Notes: generated by a model from the sequence alone, not told the origin. 64,000 nt of DNA from Kuafuiihalomonas sp039024635 (GCA_039024635.1 JBCCQA010000020.1:44619-108618); one strand, 5' to 3'; counted from the stretch's first letter, positions 25,407 through 35,113 are shown. Numbers and translations: made by a program.

Positions 25407-26534
25407 ATGATCAAGAAGTTCGTCGTCGCCGTCTTGGGCCTCGTCGTCGTCGTGGGGCTCCTCGGCGGCATCAAGGCCCTGCAAATCGTTCAGCTCATCC
25501 AAGCGGCGGAGAACGCCATACTGCCTCCGTCCTCGGTCACCACCGCCACCGCCGAGACCCAGTCCTGGCGATCCACTTTGAAGGCGGTCGGCACCACCGT
25601 ACCGGTCCAGGGCGTGACCCTGATGGCCGAGGTCCCGGGCACCCTCAAGGTCCTGGGCTTCGAGTCGGGCAAAGAGGTCAAGAAGGGCGAGGTCCTTGTT
25701 CGCCTCGACATCTCGGTCGAGCAGGCCCAGCTGGCCTCGGCCGAAGCCGAGCTGAAGCTGGCGAAGCTGGAGCTCGACCGGGCGGCCGGTCTTCGGGCCC
25801 AGAAGGTAAACTCGGCGGCAGAGCTGGACGCGGCCGAAGCCCGCTACGCCCAGGCCGAGGCGGCCAAGGCCAACATCATGGCTGTCATCAACAAGAAGAC
25901 CATCCGCGCGCCCTTTGCCGGTCGGCTGGGCACACGCCAGGTCAACCTGGGTCAGTTCCTCAACGCTGGAACCCCCATCGTAGTGCTCCAGTCCCTGGAC
26001 CCGCTCTACGTCGACTTCTCGCTGCCCCAGCGGCAGCTGGCCCGAATCGGCGAAGGTCAGGACGTCGCCATTCGCACGGATGCCTTCCCCGAAGCCTCCT
26101 GGACCGGCGTCCTGGACTCGATCGACCCCGAGGTCGACCCCTCGACCCGCAACGTTCGACTTCGGGCCCTCGTCGACAACGAGGACAAGCAGCTTCGACC
26201 CGGCATGTTCGTGGACGTCGACCTCCTCCTTTCGGAGAGCCTGAAGGTGGTCACCATCCCCGCCACGTCCGTCATGTATGCGCCCTACGGCAACAGCGTC
26301 TACGTCGTGGAGAAGGAGGAGGGCGAGGTCAACCAAGGCCAGCTCGTGGCCAAGCAGATCTTCGTGCGCCTCGGCCAGCGGCGGGGAGACCTGATCGCCG
26401 TCGACTCCGGTTTGGAGGCGGGCCAAACCATCGTCACCACCGGAGCCTTCAAGCTTCGCAATGGCGCCCCCGTCGTCGTGAACAACGAGCTTGCGCCCGA
26501 CGCCCGGACCGATCCCAAGCCGGAAGACACCTGA
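25407..26534 (+). CDS. RND efflux periplasmic adaptor subunit (second pair)
   Basis: A 375-residue HlyD/MexC-like adaptor with an N-terminal anchor (IKKFVVAVLGLVVVVGLLGG), the first lipoyl half (LMAEVPGTLKVLGFESGKEVKKG), a hairpin with repeated AEAELKLAKLELDRA segments, the second lipoyl half (TIRAPFAGRLG) and a barrel with GQFLNAGTPIV. ATG 25407 is preceded by GGAAGG. It is followed after 13 bases by the RND permease and clearly forms one operon with it. No outer-membrane channel gene is adjacent. Confidence 0.9.
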   Translation: MIKKFVVAVLGLVVVVGLLGGIKALQIVQLIQAAENAILPPSSVTTATAETQSWRSTLKAVGTTVPVQGVTLMAEVPGTLKVLGFESGKEVKKGEVLVRLDISVEQAQLASAEAELKLAKLELDRAAGLRAQKVNSAAELDAAEARYAQAEAAKANIMAVINKKTIRAPFAGRLGTRQVNLGQFLNAGTPIVVLQSLDPLYVDFSLPQRQLARIGEGQDVAIRTDAFPEASWTGVLDSIDPEVDPSTRNVRLRALVDNEDKQLRPGMFVDVDLLLSESLKVVTIPATSVMYAPYGNSVYVVEKEEGEVNQGQLVAKQIFVRLGQRRGDLIAVDSGLEAGQTIVTTGAFKLRNGAPVVVNNELAPDARTDPKPEDT

Positions 26535-26547
26535 ATCGAAGACCTCC

Positions 26548-29500
26548 ATGAAGTTCACCGACATTTTCATCAAGCGCCCGGTCATCGCGATCGTGGTGAA
26601 CCTGGTGATCATCATCGCGGGCCTTCAGGCCGTCCGGAGCCTCAACGTTCGCCAATATCCGGAGTCCCAGAACGCCTCCATCACCGTCACCACCGTCTAC
26701 GTGGGCGCCAACGCGGAGCTGGTTCGGGGCTTCATCACCACGCCTTTGGAGCGGGTCATCGCTGCCGCCGACGGCGTGGACTACGTCGAGTCCCAGTCTT
26801 CGCAGGGCGTCAGCCAGATCAAGGCCCGGCTCCAGCTCAACTACGATTCCACCAAGGCGCTGTCCCAGATTAGCTCCAAGGTGGACCAGGTGCGGGGGGA
26901 CCTTCCGCCCGAAGCTGAGGTCCCGATCATCAACATCGAGTCAGCGGACAGCGAGTTCGCCTCGGCCTACCTCAGCTTTGCCTCCGACTTCCTGGCCCAG
27001 AACGAGATCACCGACTACCTCGTGCGGGAGGTTCAGCCTCGGCTCTCCGCGGTCGAGGGCGTGCAGCGGGCCGACATCCTCGGCGCTCGGACCTTTGCCA
27101 TGCGGGTCTGGCTCAAGCCGGATCGGCTGGCAGCCTACAACTTGAGTCCGGTCGAGGTTCGGGCCGCCCTCGCCCAGAACAACTACCTGGCCGCCATCGG
27201 CAAGACCAAGGGTGCGCTCATCCAGGTGAACCTCACCGCAAACACCGATCTTCGGAGCGTCCGCGAGTTCGAGAACCTGGTGGTCAAGCAATCGGGCGGT
27301 GTTCTCGTACGGCTCGCCGACGTCGCCGACGTGGAGCTGGGGGCCGAGAACTATGACGTCGAGGTCAAGTTCAGCGGCAAGACCGCGGTCTTCATGGGCA
27401 TATTTCCTCTCCCCAACGCCAACGCCCTCGACGTGATCGCCCGCGTTCGCACCGAGCTGGAAGAGGCCAAGAAGGACATGCCGGCTCAGCTGGAGGCGGT
27501 CATGGCCTACGATGCGACAGAGTACATCGAGAGCGCATTGGAGGAGGTCATGACGACCTTGGCCGAGACCCTGGTCATCGTCGTCATCATAATCTTCCTA
27601 TTCCTAGGGTCGATTCGCTCGGTGCTCGTCCCGGTGGTGGCCATCCCGGTGTCGATCATCGGCGCCGTCTTCCTGATGCAGATCTTCGGATTCACCGTGA
27701 ACCTGCTGACCATTCTGGCCGTCGTGCTCTCGGTGGGGTTGGTGGTCGATGACGCCATCGTCATGGTCGAGAACGTGGAGCGGCACCTTCGAGCGGGGAT
27801 GTCACCCAGTCAAGCGGCCATCACCGGCGCCCGCGAGCTTGCTGGGCCCGTCATTGCCATGACTGTGACGCTGGCTGCTGTTTACGCGCCCATCGGCCTT
27901 CAAGGGGGGCTCACCGGCGCGCTTTTCCGAGAGTTCGCCTTCACGCTGGCCGGTGCCGTTTTGGTCTCGGGCATCGTCGCCGTCACCCTTTCGCCCGTCA
28001 TGTCGGCGCGGCTTCTCCCCGCCGACGGTTCGGACACCGGCTTTTCCGGAGCGGTGGGCCGGGGCTTCGCCAAGATTCGGGGGCTGTACGGGCGCATGCT
28101 GGCCGGCACCCTCCGGGCTCGGCCTGCGGTCTACATGGTGTGGATCGTCCTCTCGGGCCTGACCTACGTGCTGCTGGATCAGTCGCCCAAGGAGCTCGCC
28201 CCCACCGAAGATCAAGGCGTCATCTTCGGCATCGTGGACACGCCCTCCAACTCCACCTTGGAGCAGCTGCGTCCCAACATCGAGGCCGTCAACGAGGCCT
28301 TCACGAAGGTTCCCGAAACCGGATTCACCTTCCAGATCACCCAGCCCACCGGCGGCTTCAGCGGGATGGGTCTCGTCCCCTGGAATCAGAGGGACCGAAA
28401 GGTCTTCGAGATGATGCCCGAGGTCACCGAGTCATTGAACTCGGTTCCGGGGATCAGCATCTTTCCCGTCCTTCCTCCCGCTCTCCCTGGCGGCGGCGAC
28501 TTCCCGGTCGAGTTCGTCATCGCCTCCACGGCCGAGAGCGAAGAGATTCTGCAGTTCGCCCAGGAGCTTCAGGAGCGAGCGACCAACAGCGGCATGTTCG
28601 CCTTTCCGCCCCTCATCGACGTGAAGATCGATCAGCCCGAGTCGGAGCTCGTCATCGACAAGGACCGTGTGGCCGAGCTGGGTCTGTCCTTGCAGCAGGT
28701 CGGCGCCGACGTATCGGCTGCCCTGGGTGGTAACTTCGTGAACCGCTTCAACATCGAGGGTCGCAGCTACAAGGTCATTCCGCAGGTAAAGCGTAGCGAA
28801 CGGCTGAACCCCGAGCAGCTTCAGGACATCTACGTCAGCGGGCCGGGTGGACGTCTGTTGAGCCTGGGCACGGTGGCCGAGGTTCGGGAAGGGGTAGAGC
28901 CCCGTTCGCTCAACCGCTTCCAGCAGCTCAACGCCGTCAAGATCAGCGGGGTCCCGACTCGACCCCTCGACGAGGCTCTGGGCTTCTTGGAGGCGCAGTC
29001 GGCCGAGATCCTGCCCTCGGGCTACAGCCTGGACTACACCGGCCAGTCGCGGCAGCTCCGAACGGAAGGCAATCGCTTCCTGCCCGCTTTGGGCTTGGCC
29101 TTGGTCCTCATCTTCTTGGTGCTCGCCGCCCAGTTCAACAGCTTCCGCGACCCCTTCGTCATCCTAGCGGGCTCGGTTCCATTGGCGATGTTCGGAGCCC
29201 TGATCTTCACCTTCCTGAAGATGCCCAACCCAAACCTTCCTTTCTGGACCGACGGATGGACCACGACCCTCAACGTCTATTCTCAAGTTGGGCTCGTGAC
29301 CTTGGTGGGCCTGGTGGCCAAGAACGGCATCTTGATCGTCGAGTTCGCTAACGAGCTTCAGCGCCAAGGCAAGAGCAAGCTGATGGCGGTCCAAGAGGCC
29401 TCCGAAGTCCGGCTTCGTCCCGTGCTCATGACCAGTGTGGCCACCGTGGTCGGTCACTTCCCTTTGGTGTTGGTGAGCGGACCGGGTGGGCTGGCGCGCA

Positions 29501-29667
29501 ACAGCATCGGCTTGGTTCTGGTCTCGGGCATGGCCATCGGGACCCTGTTCACGCTGTTCATCGTGCCCAGCATCTACATGCTGATCGCCAAGGACCGCTC
29601 GAGGGAAGTCGAGTCGACCCAGGAAGCCCCGGCTACCCTCGCGCCCAGCCCGAGCCCCACTGCCTGA
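26548..29667 (+). CDS. RND family HAE1-type efflux permease
   Basis: A 1039-residue RND transporter. Helix 4 has SVGLVVDDAIVMVENV with the Asp-Asp proton relay (about residue 398), and helix 10 has LVGLVAKNGILIVEFAN with the conserved Lys (about 925), the full AcrB-type set. The porter loops contain the family's TTPLERVIAAADGVDYVESQ segment. A classical multidrug or fatty-acid/solvent efflux role is likely, but the substrate is not readable. ATG 26548 lacks a strong Shine-Dalgarno and probably relies on coupling from the adaptor. Confidence 0.92.
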   Translation: MKFTDIFIKRPVIAIVVNLVIIIAGLQAVRSLNVRQYPESQNASITVTTVYVGANAELVRGFITTPLERVIAAADGVDYVESQSSQGVSQIKARLQLNYDSTKALSQISSKVDQVRGDLPPEAEVPIINIESADSEFASAYLSFASDFLAQNEITDYLVREVQPRLSAVEGVQRADILGARTFAMRVWLKPDRLAAYNLSPVEVRAALAQNNYLAAIGKTKGALIQVNLTANTDLRSVREFENLVVKQSGGVLVRLADVADVELGAENYDVEVKFSGKTAVFMGIFPLPNANALDVIARVRTELEEAKKDMPAQLEAVMAYDATEYIESALEEVMTTLAETLVIVVIIIFLFLGSIRSVLVPVVAIPVSIIGAVFLMQIFGFTVNLLTILAVVLSVGLVVDDAIVMVENVERHLRAGMSPSQAAITGARELAGPVIAMTVTLAAVYAPIGLQGGLTGALFREFAFTLAGAVLVSGIVAVTLSPVMSARLLPADGSDTGFSGAVGRGFAKIRGLYGRMLAGTLRARPAVYMVWIVLSGLTYVLLDQSPKELAPTEDQGVIFGIVDTPSNSTLEQLRPNIEAVNEAFTKVPETGFTFQITQPTGGFSGMGLVPWNQRDRKVFEMMPEVTESLNSVPGISIFPVLPPALPGGGDFPVEFVIASTAESEEILQFAQELQERATNSGMFAFPPLIDVKIDQPESELVIDKDRVAELGLSLQQVGADVSAALGGNFVNRFNIEGRSYKVIPQVKRSERLNPEQLQDIYVSGPGGRLLSLGTVAEVREGVEPRSLNRFQQLNAVKISGVPTRPLDEALGFLEAQSAEILPSGYSLDYTGQSRQLRTEGNRFLPALGLALVLIFLVLAAQFNSFRDPFVILAGSVPLAMFGALIFTFLKMPNPNLPFWTDGWTTTLNVYSQVGLVTLVGLVAKNGILIVEFANELQRQGKSKLMAVQEASEVRLRPVLMTSVATVVGHFPLVLVSGPGGLARNSIGLVLVSGMAIGTLFTLFIVPSIYMLIAKDRSREVESTQEAPATLAPSPSPTA

Positions 29668-29688
29668 ACGGGGCCGTCCTCCCCCATT

Positions 29689-30600
29689 CTAGAGGGCGAC
29701 CCACCTGAATGCCCGGTGGGGTCGCTGCCGGAAGTCCGGAGGGACGGTCCAGTCCGTGATCTCCTCCCAGCCCTTGCCGCCCCGAAACTCGAAGGCTTGA
29801 TGGTTGGTCGAAAAGAGGATCGTCCCGCCCGGCGCCAGGTGCTGGGCTGCGGAGGTCAAGAGCTGGGGATGGTCATCTAAGAGCTCCAGCGAGTCTCCGC
29901 CCCAGCTCGCGGAACGGGAAGGGGGGTCGATGAAGATCAGATCCCAGGGCCCGCGGGCTTGGTGGTCGAGCCAGGTGCGGGCGTCGGCTTCGACCAGCTC
30001 ACCTTCGGGCAGCTCGTTGGCCTCCAGGTTTCGTCGCGCCCAGTCCAGGTAGAGGCCGGATAGATCGACCGTCGTCACCCGGGCCGCGCCCCCTGCCGCT
30101 GCGGCCACGCTGAAGCTGCCGGTATAGGCGAAGAGGTTGAGGACGCGCCTGCCTTGGGCGTGTGCGCGAAACCAACGGCGAAGGGGCCGATGGTCCAAGA
30201 AGAGGCCGACGTCGATGTAGTCGCTCAGGTTGAGTTCGAAGCTCAACCCGTCCTCTTGGACCGGTCGACGCACGCCCTCCCGACTCAGTCGTTCGTAGCG
30301 CACCCCGCTGCCGGTTCGGCGGCGCTTGATGAACACCTCTCGGGCGCCAAGGGCGCCCTGGACCCCTGCGGCCAAGCTCGGCCAGTAGTCCGGGAGCTCG
30401 TCGGTCTGTCGTCGGTCGTAGCCGTGCAGCACCAGATCGGGTCCAAAGCGATCGACCGCGGCCCGCACCTCGGGGATGTCCCAGTCGTAGACGCGGTAGG
30501 CTTCCGTGTCTCCCAAGCGACGACGAAGCCGCCGTTCGTTCTTCCGGGCTCGGTCGCCGAGCATCTTGGCGTGGGCCGCGGGGTCGGGTGGACGGCTCAT
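29689..30600 (-). CDS. SAM-dependent rRNA methyltransferase, RlmK-like
   Basis: A 303-residue class I methyltransferase that matches the C-terminal (RlmK) half of RlmKL, which makes m7G2069 in 23S rRNA. It shows ARKNERRLRRRL, YRVYDWDIPEVRAAVDRFG, SDYIDVGLFLDHRPLR, the SAM site VLNLFAYTGSFSVAAA and the DPPS catalytic loop (about residue 223) followed by FSTNH. The N-terminal RlmL domain with THUMP is absent, so a stand-alone RlmK-type enzyme is likely; RlmI-like or other 23S methyltransferases are the alternative. It converges on the RND gene with 21 bases between stops. Confidence 0.78.
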   Translation of the reverse strand: MSRPPDPAAHAKMLGDRARKNERRLRRRLGDTEAYRVYDWDIPEVRAAVDRFGPDLVLHGYDRRQTDELPDYWPSLAAGVQGALGAREVFIKRRRTGSGVRYERLSREGVRRPVQEDGLSFELNLSDYIDVGLFLDHRPLRRWFRAHAQGRRVLNLFAYTGSFSVAAAAGGAARVTTVDLSGLYLDWARRNLEANELPEGELVEADARTWLDHQARGPWDLIFIDPPSRSASWGGDSLELLDDHPQLLTSAAQHLAPGGTILFSTNHQAFEFRGGKGWEEITDWTVPPDFRQRPHRAFRWVAL

Positions 30601-30661
30601 CGGCAACCCTCGCAAAGGAAACAAGGCTTGCCGACGGCCTTCGAGTGGGCCAGTTCGAGCC

Positions 30662-31000
30662 ATGGCCCGGGCCGGACTCCTGCTGCTTTTTTCCTGGGCC
30701 GTGGCCTGCGGCGGCGTCGCTGATGACTACTGTCGGCAGCTAGAGGAGTGCGAGCTGTTGCGGGCCGGCGAGAGCTTTCGGGACTGCAGGGACGGCGTCG
30801 ACGCAAACCTTGTCTCCATCTCGGCTTCGAACGCGTCGCTCTGCGAAGCGGCGTACGCGTCCTTCCAGTCGTCGAGCTGTACCGAACTGGCCGGTCCGGT
30901 GTCCACGTCCTCGGTGAGCTGCGCCGAGGTGCCCGATCTGTCGGTCAGCCAACGGAGTATCGCGACCGCCCGGGACGCCTGCGTCTTCTGCGTCTTCTAG
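30662..31000 (+). CDS. Small cysteine-rich lipoprotein
   Basis: A 112-residue lipoprotein: MARAGLLLLFSWAVAC gives a lipobox Cys, then about nine further cysteines in a short domain (CRQLEEC, RDC, SLC, SSC, VSC, DACVFC). Such density suggests several disulfide bonds in the periplasm. Ends in CVFCVF. It starts 62 bases head-to-head from the methyltransferase gene start. Family unknown; Cys-rich lipoproteins of this kind are common in Myxococcota. Confidence 0.6.
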   Translation: MARAGLLLLFSWAVACGGVADDYCRQLEECELLRAGESFRDCRDGVDANLVSISASNASLCEAAYASFQSSSCTELAGPVSTSSVSCAEVPDLSVSQRSIATARDACVFCVF

Positions 31001-31071
31001 ATGAATGGCGGGCGCCACCGACCTGCGTGGCGCCCTATCGAAGGCGGTGGCCCTCGGCCGAAGCGGGGACG

Positions 31072-31512
31072 TCAGTCTCGACCGCGCCGACGACCCCGAC
31101 CGCCGTCGTCGTCGAATCGACGTCGTCCCCGGCCGCCGTCGTCGAAGTCGTCGAAGCCGCCTCGTCGGCCGCCGCCGCGACCGCGGCCTCCGTCGCCGAA
31201 GCCGCCTCCACCGCCCGGTCCTCGTCCGCCCCCGCCTGGGCCGCGTCCGCCGCCGCCGGGTCCGCGCCGGTCCTCGGCTTCGTTCACCCTGAGCGGGCGT
31301 CCATCGAGTTCGGTGCCGTTCATGCCTTCGATGGCGGCCTGAGCCTCTTCGTCACTGCCCATGGTTACGAAGCCAAAGCCTCGCGGGCGCTGAGTTTCTC
31401 GGTCGAGGATGATCTTCGCCTCCCGTACCTCTCCGAACTGCGCGAAGGCAGAGGAGAGTCCCTCCTCGGAGGTTTGGAAGGACAGATTGCCCACGAATAG
31501 CTTGCTTCCCAT
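31072..31512 (-). CDS. RNA-binding protein with RRM and Gly/Arg-rich tail
   Basis: A 146-residue RRM protein of the bacterial/cyanobacterial Rbp type. RNP2 is KLFVGNLSF (residue 4) and RNP1 is RGFGFVTM (about residue 43), followed by the helix-strand end (AIEGMNGTELDGRPLRVNEA). From about residue 82 the tail is Gly/Arg-rich (repeats of RGPGGGG, then DDGGRGRRR), typical of RNA chaperone or condensate-forming proteins. ATG 31512 follows a GAGAG-type ribosome site weakly. It probably acts on mRNA at low temperature or stress; no specific target is visible. Confidence 0.9.
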   Translation of the reverse strand: MGSKLFVGNLSFQTSEEGLSSAFAQFGEVREAKIILDRETQRPRGFGFVTMGSDEEAQAAIEGMNGTELDGRPLRVNEAEDRRGPGGGGRGPGGGGRGPGGGGGFGDGGRGRGGGRRGGFDDFDDGGRGRRRFDDDGGRGRRRGRD

Positions 31513-31638
31513 TATCGGTCTCTCGTCACGGCCCGGTTCACGTCTCGGTTCAAACTCTCGTGGGGCCGTGTCCATCGAGAGCGCTTGGCAAAGTTCGCCG
31601 ACTGCCCCGGTTCGTTCCGGCGACTTCGACGTAGGAAA

Positions 31639-32904
31639 CTAAGCTTTCGGACATCGATGCAGGACTCGAGGGGCAGGTGGTCCGCTGAAGTGCGGCCTCG
31701 GCAAGGTGAGCCGCAGGCCACGAAGAGTCAAGGACGCAGACGGCATCAGCCGAGGCTCTACGAGCGCGAAAAGGCGGAACATCTCTCGCTGCCGCGTGTA
31801 GGTGGCATGCCCTAGGTTCGTGCGAAATAGATTGGGTGCGCGGCCCCGGTCCCCATAGTCCACGAGCAAAGTGTGTCCCCCGTCATGAACACGTCGCCGA
31901 TGGCTCAGAGCCTCTCGCCACCGGGCTGGGTCGTGCCCAGGCCCGAGAAGCCGGTCCAGAGCACGATTGAGGGCCCTGTCGGGGGCCGAGGGGCTGGGTG
32001 TATCGCTCCCTTCGATGCCCCACTGCTGGACATAGTCTCCGTCTTGGGTGGTCAGGACGCCGCTCCAATGCCCGGCCTCGGCCCCGGACCCTCGGTGGTT
32101 GACGATGTGGAGCGGTCGAACGCCGGGATGGCGGGGCCAGCCATAGCGGGGAGGGGTTCCCAAAGTGACGACGTCGACGCCGCCCCTGGGGAGCGAGAGC
32201 CCAGGGGGGTTGGCGTCGCACACCTCCAGCAGACCTGGGCCGTGGCTGCATTCCGTGAGCAGCTGGCAGGCGAGGGCGATGACCTGGCCGCCGTGGCTGT
32301 GACCGATCAGGAGCGGACGTCGAGGCCCTCTACTTTGGAGGTCTTCGATGAGGGCGAGGGCCCCTCGGAGCCGAGACAGATGATGATTCTCCGAGCCCCA
32401 AACGAAGAGATGGGCGGGCACCTGGAGGGCCTCTTCGGCTAGCCGGACGTAGGCGGGCGTGAAGTTGCCGTGGTCTTTGAACACCAGATTGGTCGTGCCC
32501 TTCAGCAATGGACCGACCCGGGCTGACCAGTCGATGCTGGGGGCCAAGGTCTTCAGGGTGCTCGAGACCGAGATGGGGTCGTTCCCGACGAATGTTCCAT
32601 GAATGAAGACGATGTGATCGATGCCGAGCTCGCGAAAGCGCCGACCGAAGCCGGCCATGCCTGCGCGCCAGTCCTCGGGCTGATCCGCGAGCTTCGGGCT
32701 CTTGGGAGTGCCCTCGTCTCCGGGCGGAGAGGGCACCAAGGTGAATGCGCTCGGAGGTAGGCTTTGGGTGAGGTCCTGAGGTGGGCAGACGAGCGGCTTT
32801 CGGCTTCGTCGCCAGAGGAGTCCCGCCCCGAGGAGCAGGACCAGAAGAAGCCCGGCCACGAGGAGCGTCATCCAGCGTCCGGGAGTAGTTCGCTCGACCT
32901 GCAA
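31639..32904 (-). CDS. Membrane-anchored alpha/beta hydrolase
   Basis: About 421 residues. An N-terminal anchor (TLLVAGLLLVLLLGAGLLW) is followed by a hydrolase domain: HIVFIHGTF (oxyanion HG), LIGHSHGGQVIAL (GxSxG nucleophile, Ser near residue 206) and a late His in DGGHTLLVDYGD; an Asp partner is plausible in VVTLGTPPRYG. The anchor orients the domain to the periplasm or cytoplasm. Lipase/esterase specificity cannot be told. The start could be ATG 32871 (MTLLVAG). It diverges from the SDR gene at 32955. Confidence 0.7.
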   Translation of the reverse strand: MQVERTTPGRWMTLLVAGLLLVLLLGAGLLWRRSRKPLVCPPQDLTQSLPPSAFTLVPSPPGDEGTPKSPKLADQPEDWRAGMAGFGRRFRELGIDHIVFIHGTFVGNDPISVSSTLKTLAPSIDWSARVGPLLKGTTNLVFKDHGNFTPAYVRLAEEALQVPAHLFVWGSENHHLSRLRGALALIEDLQSRGPRRPLLIGHSHGGQVIALACQLLTECSHGPGLLEVCDANPPGLSLPRGGVDVVTLGTPPRYGWPRHPGVRPLHIVNHRGSGAEAGHWSGVLTTQDGDYVQQWGIEGSDTPSPSAPDRALNRALDRLLGPGHDPARWREALSHRRRVHDGGHTLLVDYGDRGRAPNLFRTNLGHATYTRQREMFRLFALVEPRLMPSASLTLRGLRLTLPRPHFSGPPAPRVLHRCPKA

Positions 32905-32954
32905 TTGGAAGCTTCCTGCTGGTCCGAAGCTCCGCGACGGGGGATCTTCGCCTC

Positions 32955-33611
32955 ATGAGTACCTGGGTCATCACCGGTGCCAACCGAGGCATCGGTCTCG
33001 AGATGGCGCGCCAGCTTTCCGAGCGCCACGAGGTCATCGCGGTTTGTCGAAAGGCCTCCTCTGAACTCGAGGCCTTGGGATGCCGTATCGAAAGCGCCGA
33101 CGTGAGCGTGGCCGGCGACCTCGAAGCCCTGGCGGGCCGCCTGGCCGACGTACACATCGACGTCCTGGTGAACAACGCCGGCATCCTCGAGAGCCACGGT
33201 CTGCCCGACCTGAACCCCGACTCGATTCGCCGACAGTTCGAGGTCAACGCTCTCGGTCCCCTGATGGTGACAAAGGCCTTGATGGCGCGCTTCGCCCGCC
33301 CGGCCCGGGTCGCCATCATCACGAGCCGGATGGGCTCGATCGCCGACAATGGGAGCGGGGGCATGTATGGCTACCGCATGTCCAAGGCGGCGGTAAACGC
33401 AGCCGGCCGCTCCTTGGCCTTGGACCTCGCGCACTGCGACGTTGCCGTCGCCCTGTTTCATCCCGGCTTCGTGAAGACCGACATGACGGGTCAGCGCGGA
33501 AACGTGGAGGCCCGCGAGTCGGCCCGTCAGCTCATCGAGCGCATCCAAGGCCTCGACGCCCGAGCGGCCGGTCGCTTTTGGCATGCGACGGGTGAGGAGC
33601 TGCCTTGGTGA
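32955..33611 (+). CDS. C-factor-like SDR family oxidoreductase
   Basis: A 218-residue classical SDR with all key motifs: TGANRGIG (residue 7), NNAG (about 75), Ser in IITSRMGS and YRMSK (about 140). Its length and pattern resemble the C-signal/C-factor-type SDRs of myxobacteria, though the name implies no signalling role here. It uses NAD(P)H on an unknown alcohol or ketone. Divergent from the hydrolase gene, with a 50-base gap. Confidence 0.85.
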   Translation: MSTWVITGANRGIGLEMARQLSERHEVIAVCRKASSELEALGCRIESADVSVAGDLEALAGRLADVHIDVLVNNAGILESHGLPDLNPDSIRRQFEVNALGPLMVTKALMARFARPARVAIITSRMGSIADNGSGGMYGYRMSKAAVNAAGRSLALDLAHCDVAVALFHPGFVKTDMTGQRGNVEARESARQLIERIQGLDARAAGRFWHATGEELPW

Positions 33612-33621
33612 AGTCGAGGGC

Positions 33622-34434
33622 TCACAGAGCCCGATTCAGCAGAGCCTGATAGCGCTCGACGAAGGGCGGGTGCCGGGGCAGGTCGTTGTGCCCGCCGCCC
33701 TCGATGGAGACCCATTCGCTGCCCACGGCCCGCTCGTGGATGGCCTTGGCCATCCGGTCCGGGGCGATCGGGTCTTCGGTGCCCGAGAACACCAAGAGGG
33801 GAGAGCGCGTCCGTTCGGCTCGGGCCAAGTTGTCGTTGCGCTTGAGCTCTTCGTCGACCTCGAAGCGCACGAAGGGGTCGAAGAGCCAAGGGACCAACCC
33901 CCCGACGAGGTCGTCCACGTTGGACACCGGATTCTCGAGGACCACGGCGGCGGCGGAGCGTTCCTCCTCGACGAACATCGCGACGAAGGATCCAAGACTG
34001 TGGCCGTGGAGGATGAGTTGGTCCGGGTCAATCGCCAGCTCTTGGACCAGGTGATCGTAGACCGCGAGGGCGTCGGCTTCGAGGGCGGCCACCGAAGGAC
34101 TGCCCGTGCTTCGACCGTAGCCTCGATAGTCGAAGGTGAGGACGTCCACGGGGAGCTTCAAAAGCGCGTCGAGCTGAGCGTGGGCTGTAACCATCAGGTA
34201 GCCGTTGCCGCCGTAAAGCAGCACCGTGCCTCGGCTGTCGGGCTTTCGGACATACCAGGCGTCCAAAGAGACCTTTGGGTCCGCGCCTGGGATCCGCAGC
34301 TTCTCCCTTGTGGCCCCCCGGGTCTGGAAGAAGTCGGCGTCGACGGTCTGTTTGACGTCGAAGGCGTCTTGCTCGCCGATCTGAATGGTCGTGCAGCTCG
34401 CCGCCCCCAAGAGGAGCCATCCCCAAGCCCGCAT
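33622..34434 (-). CDS. Alpha/beta hydrolase lipoprotein
   Basis: A 270-residue lipoprotein (MRAWGWLLLGAASC lipobox) with a hydrolase domain: VLLYGGNGY (oxyanion loop), FDYRGYGRS, LHGHSLGS (GxSxG, Ser near residue 150), SGTEDPIAP (Asp) and EGGGHNDLP (His). The domain layout matches the BAAT/DUF1100-like group seen in eukaryotic ABHD13/17 and bacterial periplasmic homologues, which are depalmitoylase/esterase-like. Convergent with the SDR (10-base gap) and divergent from lemA (103 bases). Confidence 0.85.
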   Translation of the reverse strand: MRAWGWLLLGAASCTTIQIGEQDAFDVKQTVDADFFQTRGATREKLRIPGADPKVSLDAWYVRKPDSRGTVLLYGGNGYLMVTAHAQLDALLKLPVDVLTFDYRGYGRSTGSPSVAALEADALAVYDHLVQELAIDPDQLILHGHSLGSFVAMFVEEERSAAAVVLENPVSNVDDLVGGLVPWLFDPFVRFEVDEELKRNDNLARAERTRSPLLVFSGTEDPIAPDRMAKAIHERAVGSEWVSIEGGGHNDLPRHPPFVERYQALLNRAL

Positions 34435-34537
34435 CCTCCAGCTCTTGCTGGCGAATCGGCCCTTCTGTCCATCGAACACCCCCCTTGGGAAACAATCCGC
34501 CCCTTGACGCCGGCGACCCGGTGGCTCTGATGGCGCC

Positions 34538-35113
34538 ATGCGTACATTGGGCGCTCTGGCGATCACCTCCGTCCTCTGCGTGGGCTGCGGGTTCAATGCC
34601 GTGGTCGATGCCGATCAAGACGTGCAGGCGGCATGGGCCGAAGTGCAGAACCAGTATCAGCGGCGCGCGGACCTGGTGCCCAACTTGGTCCAGACCGTGA
34701 AGGGCGCGGCGGACTTCGAGTCCGAGACCCTCACCGCCGTCACCGAGGCGCGTTCCCAAGTGGCCGGTCTGAAGATCGACAAGGACACCATCAACGACCC
34801 GGCTGCGCTGGCGAAGTTCGAGAAGGCCCAGTCCCAGCTCGGCGGGGCCCTGTCCCGGCTGTTGGTCAGCGTCGAGCGCTATCCACAGCTCAAGGCGACC
34901 CAGGCCTTTCGTGATCTGAATGCTCAGCTCGAAGGCACAGAGAACCGGATCGCCGTGGCCCGACGGCGATTCATCGAGTCGGTCTCTGCTTACAACAAGA
35001 TCGTTCTCCGATTCCCGAGCATGATCGGTGCCCAGCTTCGGGGCATGTCGACCCGTCCCACATTCGAGGCCACGGTCGAGAACGCGGAGCAGGCGCCGAA
35101 AGTCGAGTTTTGA
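34538..35113 (+). CDS. LemA family lipoprotein
   Basis: A 191-residue LemA protein. A signal with lipobox (VLCVGC) precedes the mature helices; AWAEVQNQYQRRADLVPNLVQTVKG and the late ENRIAVARRRFIESVSAYN are hallmark LemA segments. It is usually anchored in the inner membrane with the helices in the periplasm. The stop overlaps a TTG (TTGA) of the next gene, so LemA and the two TPM proteins are coupled. Confidence 0.92.
   Translation: MRTLGALAITSVLCVGCGFNAVVDADQDVQAAWAEVQNQYQRRADLVPNLVQTVKGAADFESETLTAVTEARSQVAGLKIDKDTINDPAALAKFEKAQSQLGGALSRLLVSVERYPQLKATQAFRDLNAQLEGTENRIAVARRRFIESVSAYNKIVLRFPSMIGAQLRGMSTRPTFEATVENAEQAPKVEF

Noticed and set aside
24930..26615. Long minus-strand open frame covering the RND adaptor start and the 25.1 kb gap
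   Set aside because: The plus-strand adaptor has full HlyD features and an RBS; the opposite frame has no domain.
31001..31500. Long plus-strand open frame opposite the RRM gene
   Set aside because: It is the complement of the Gly/Arg-rich tail, low in complexity, and the minus-strand RRM protein has clear RNP motifs.
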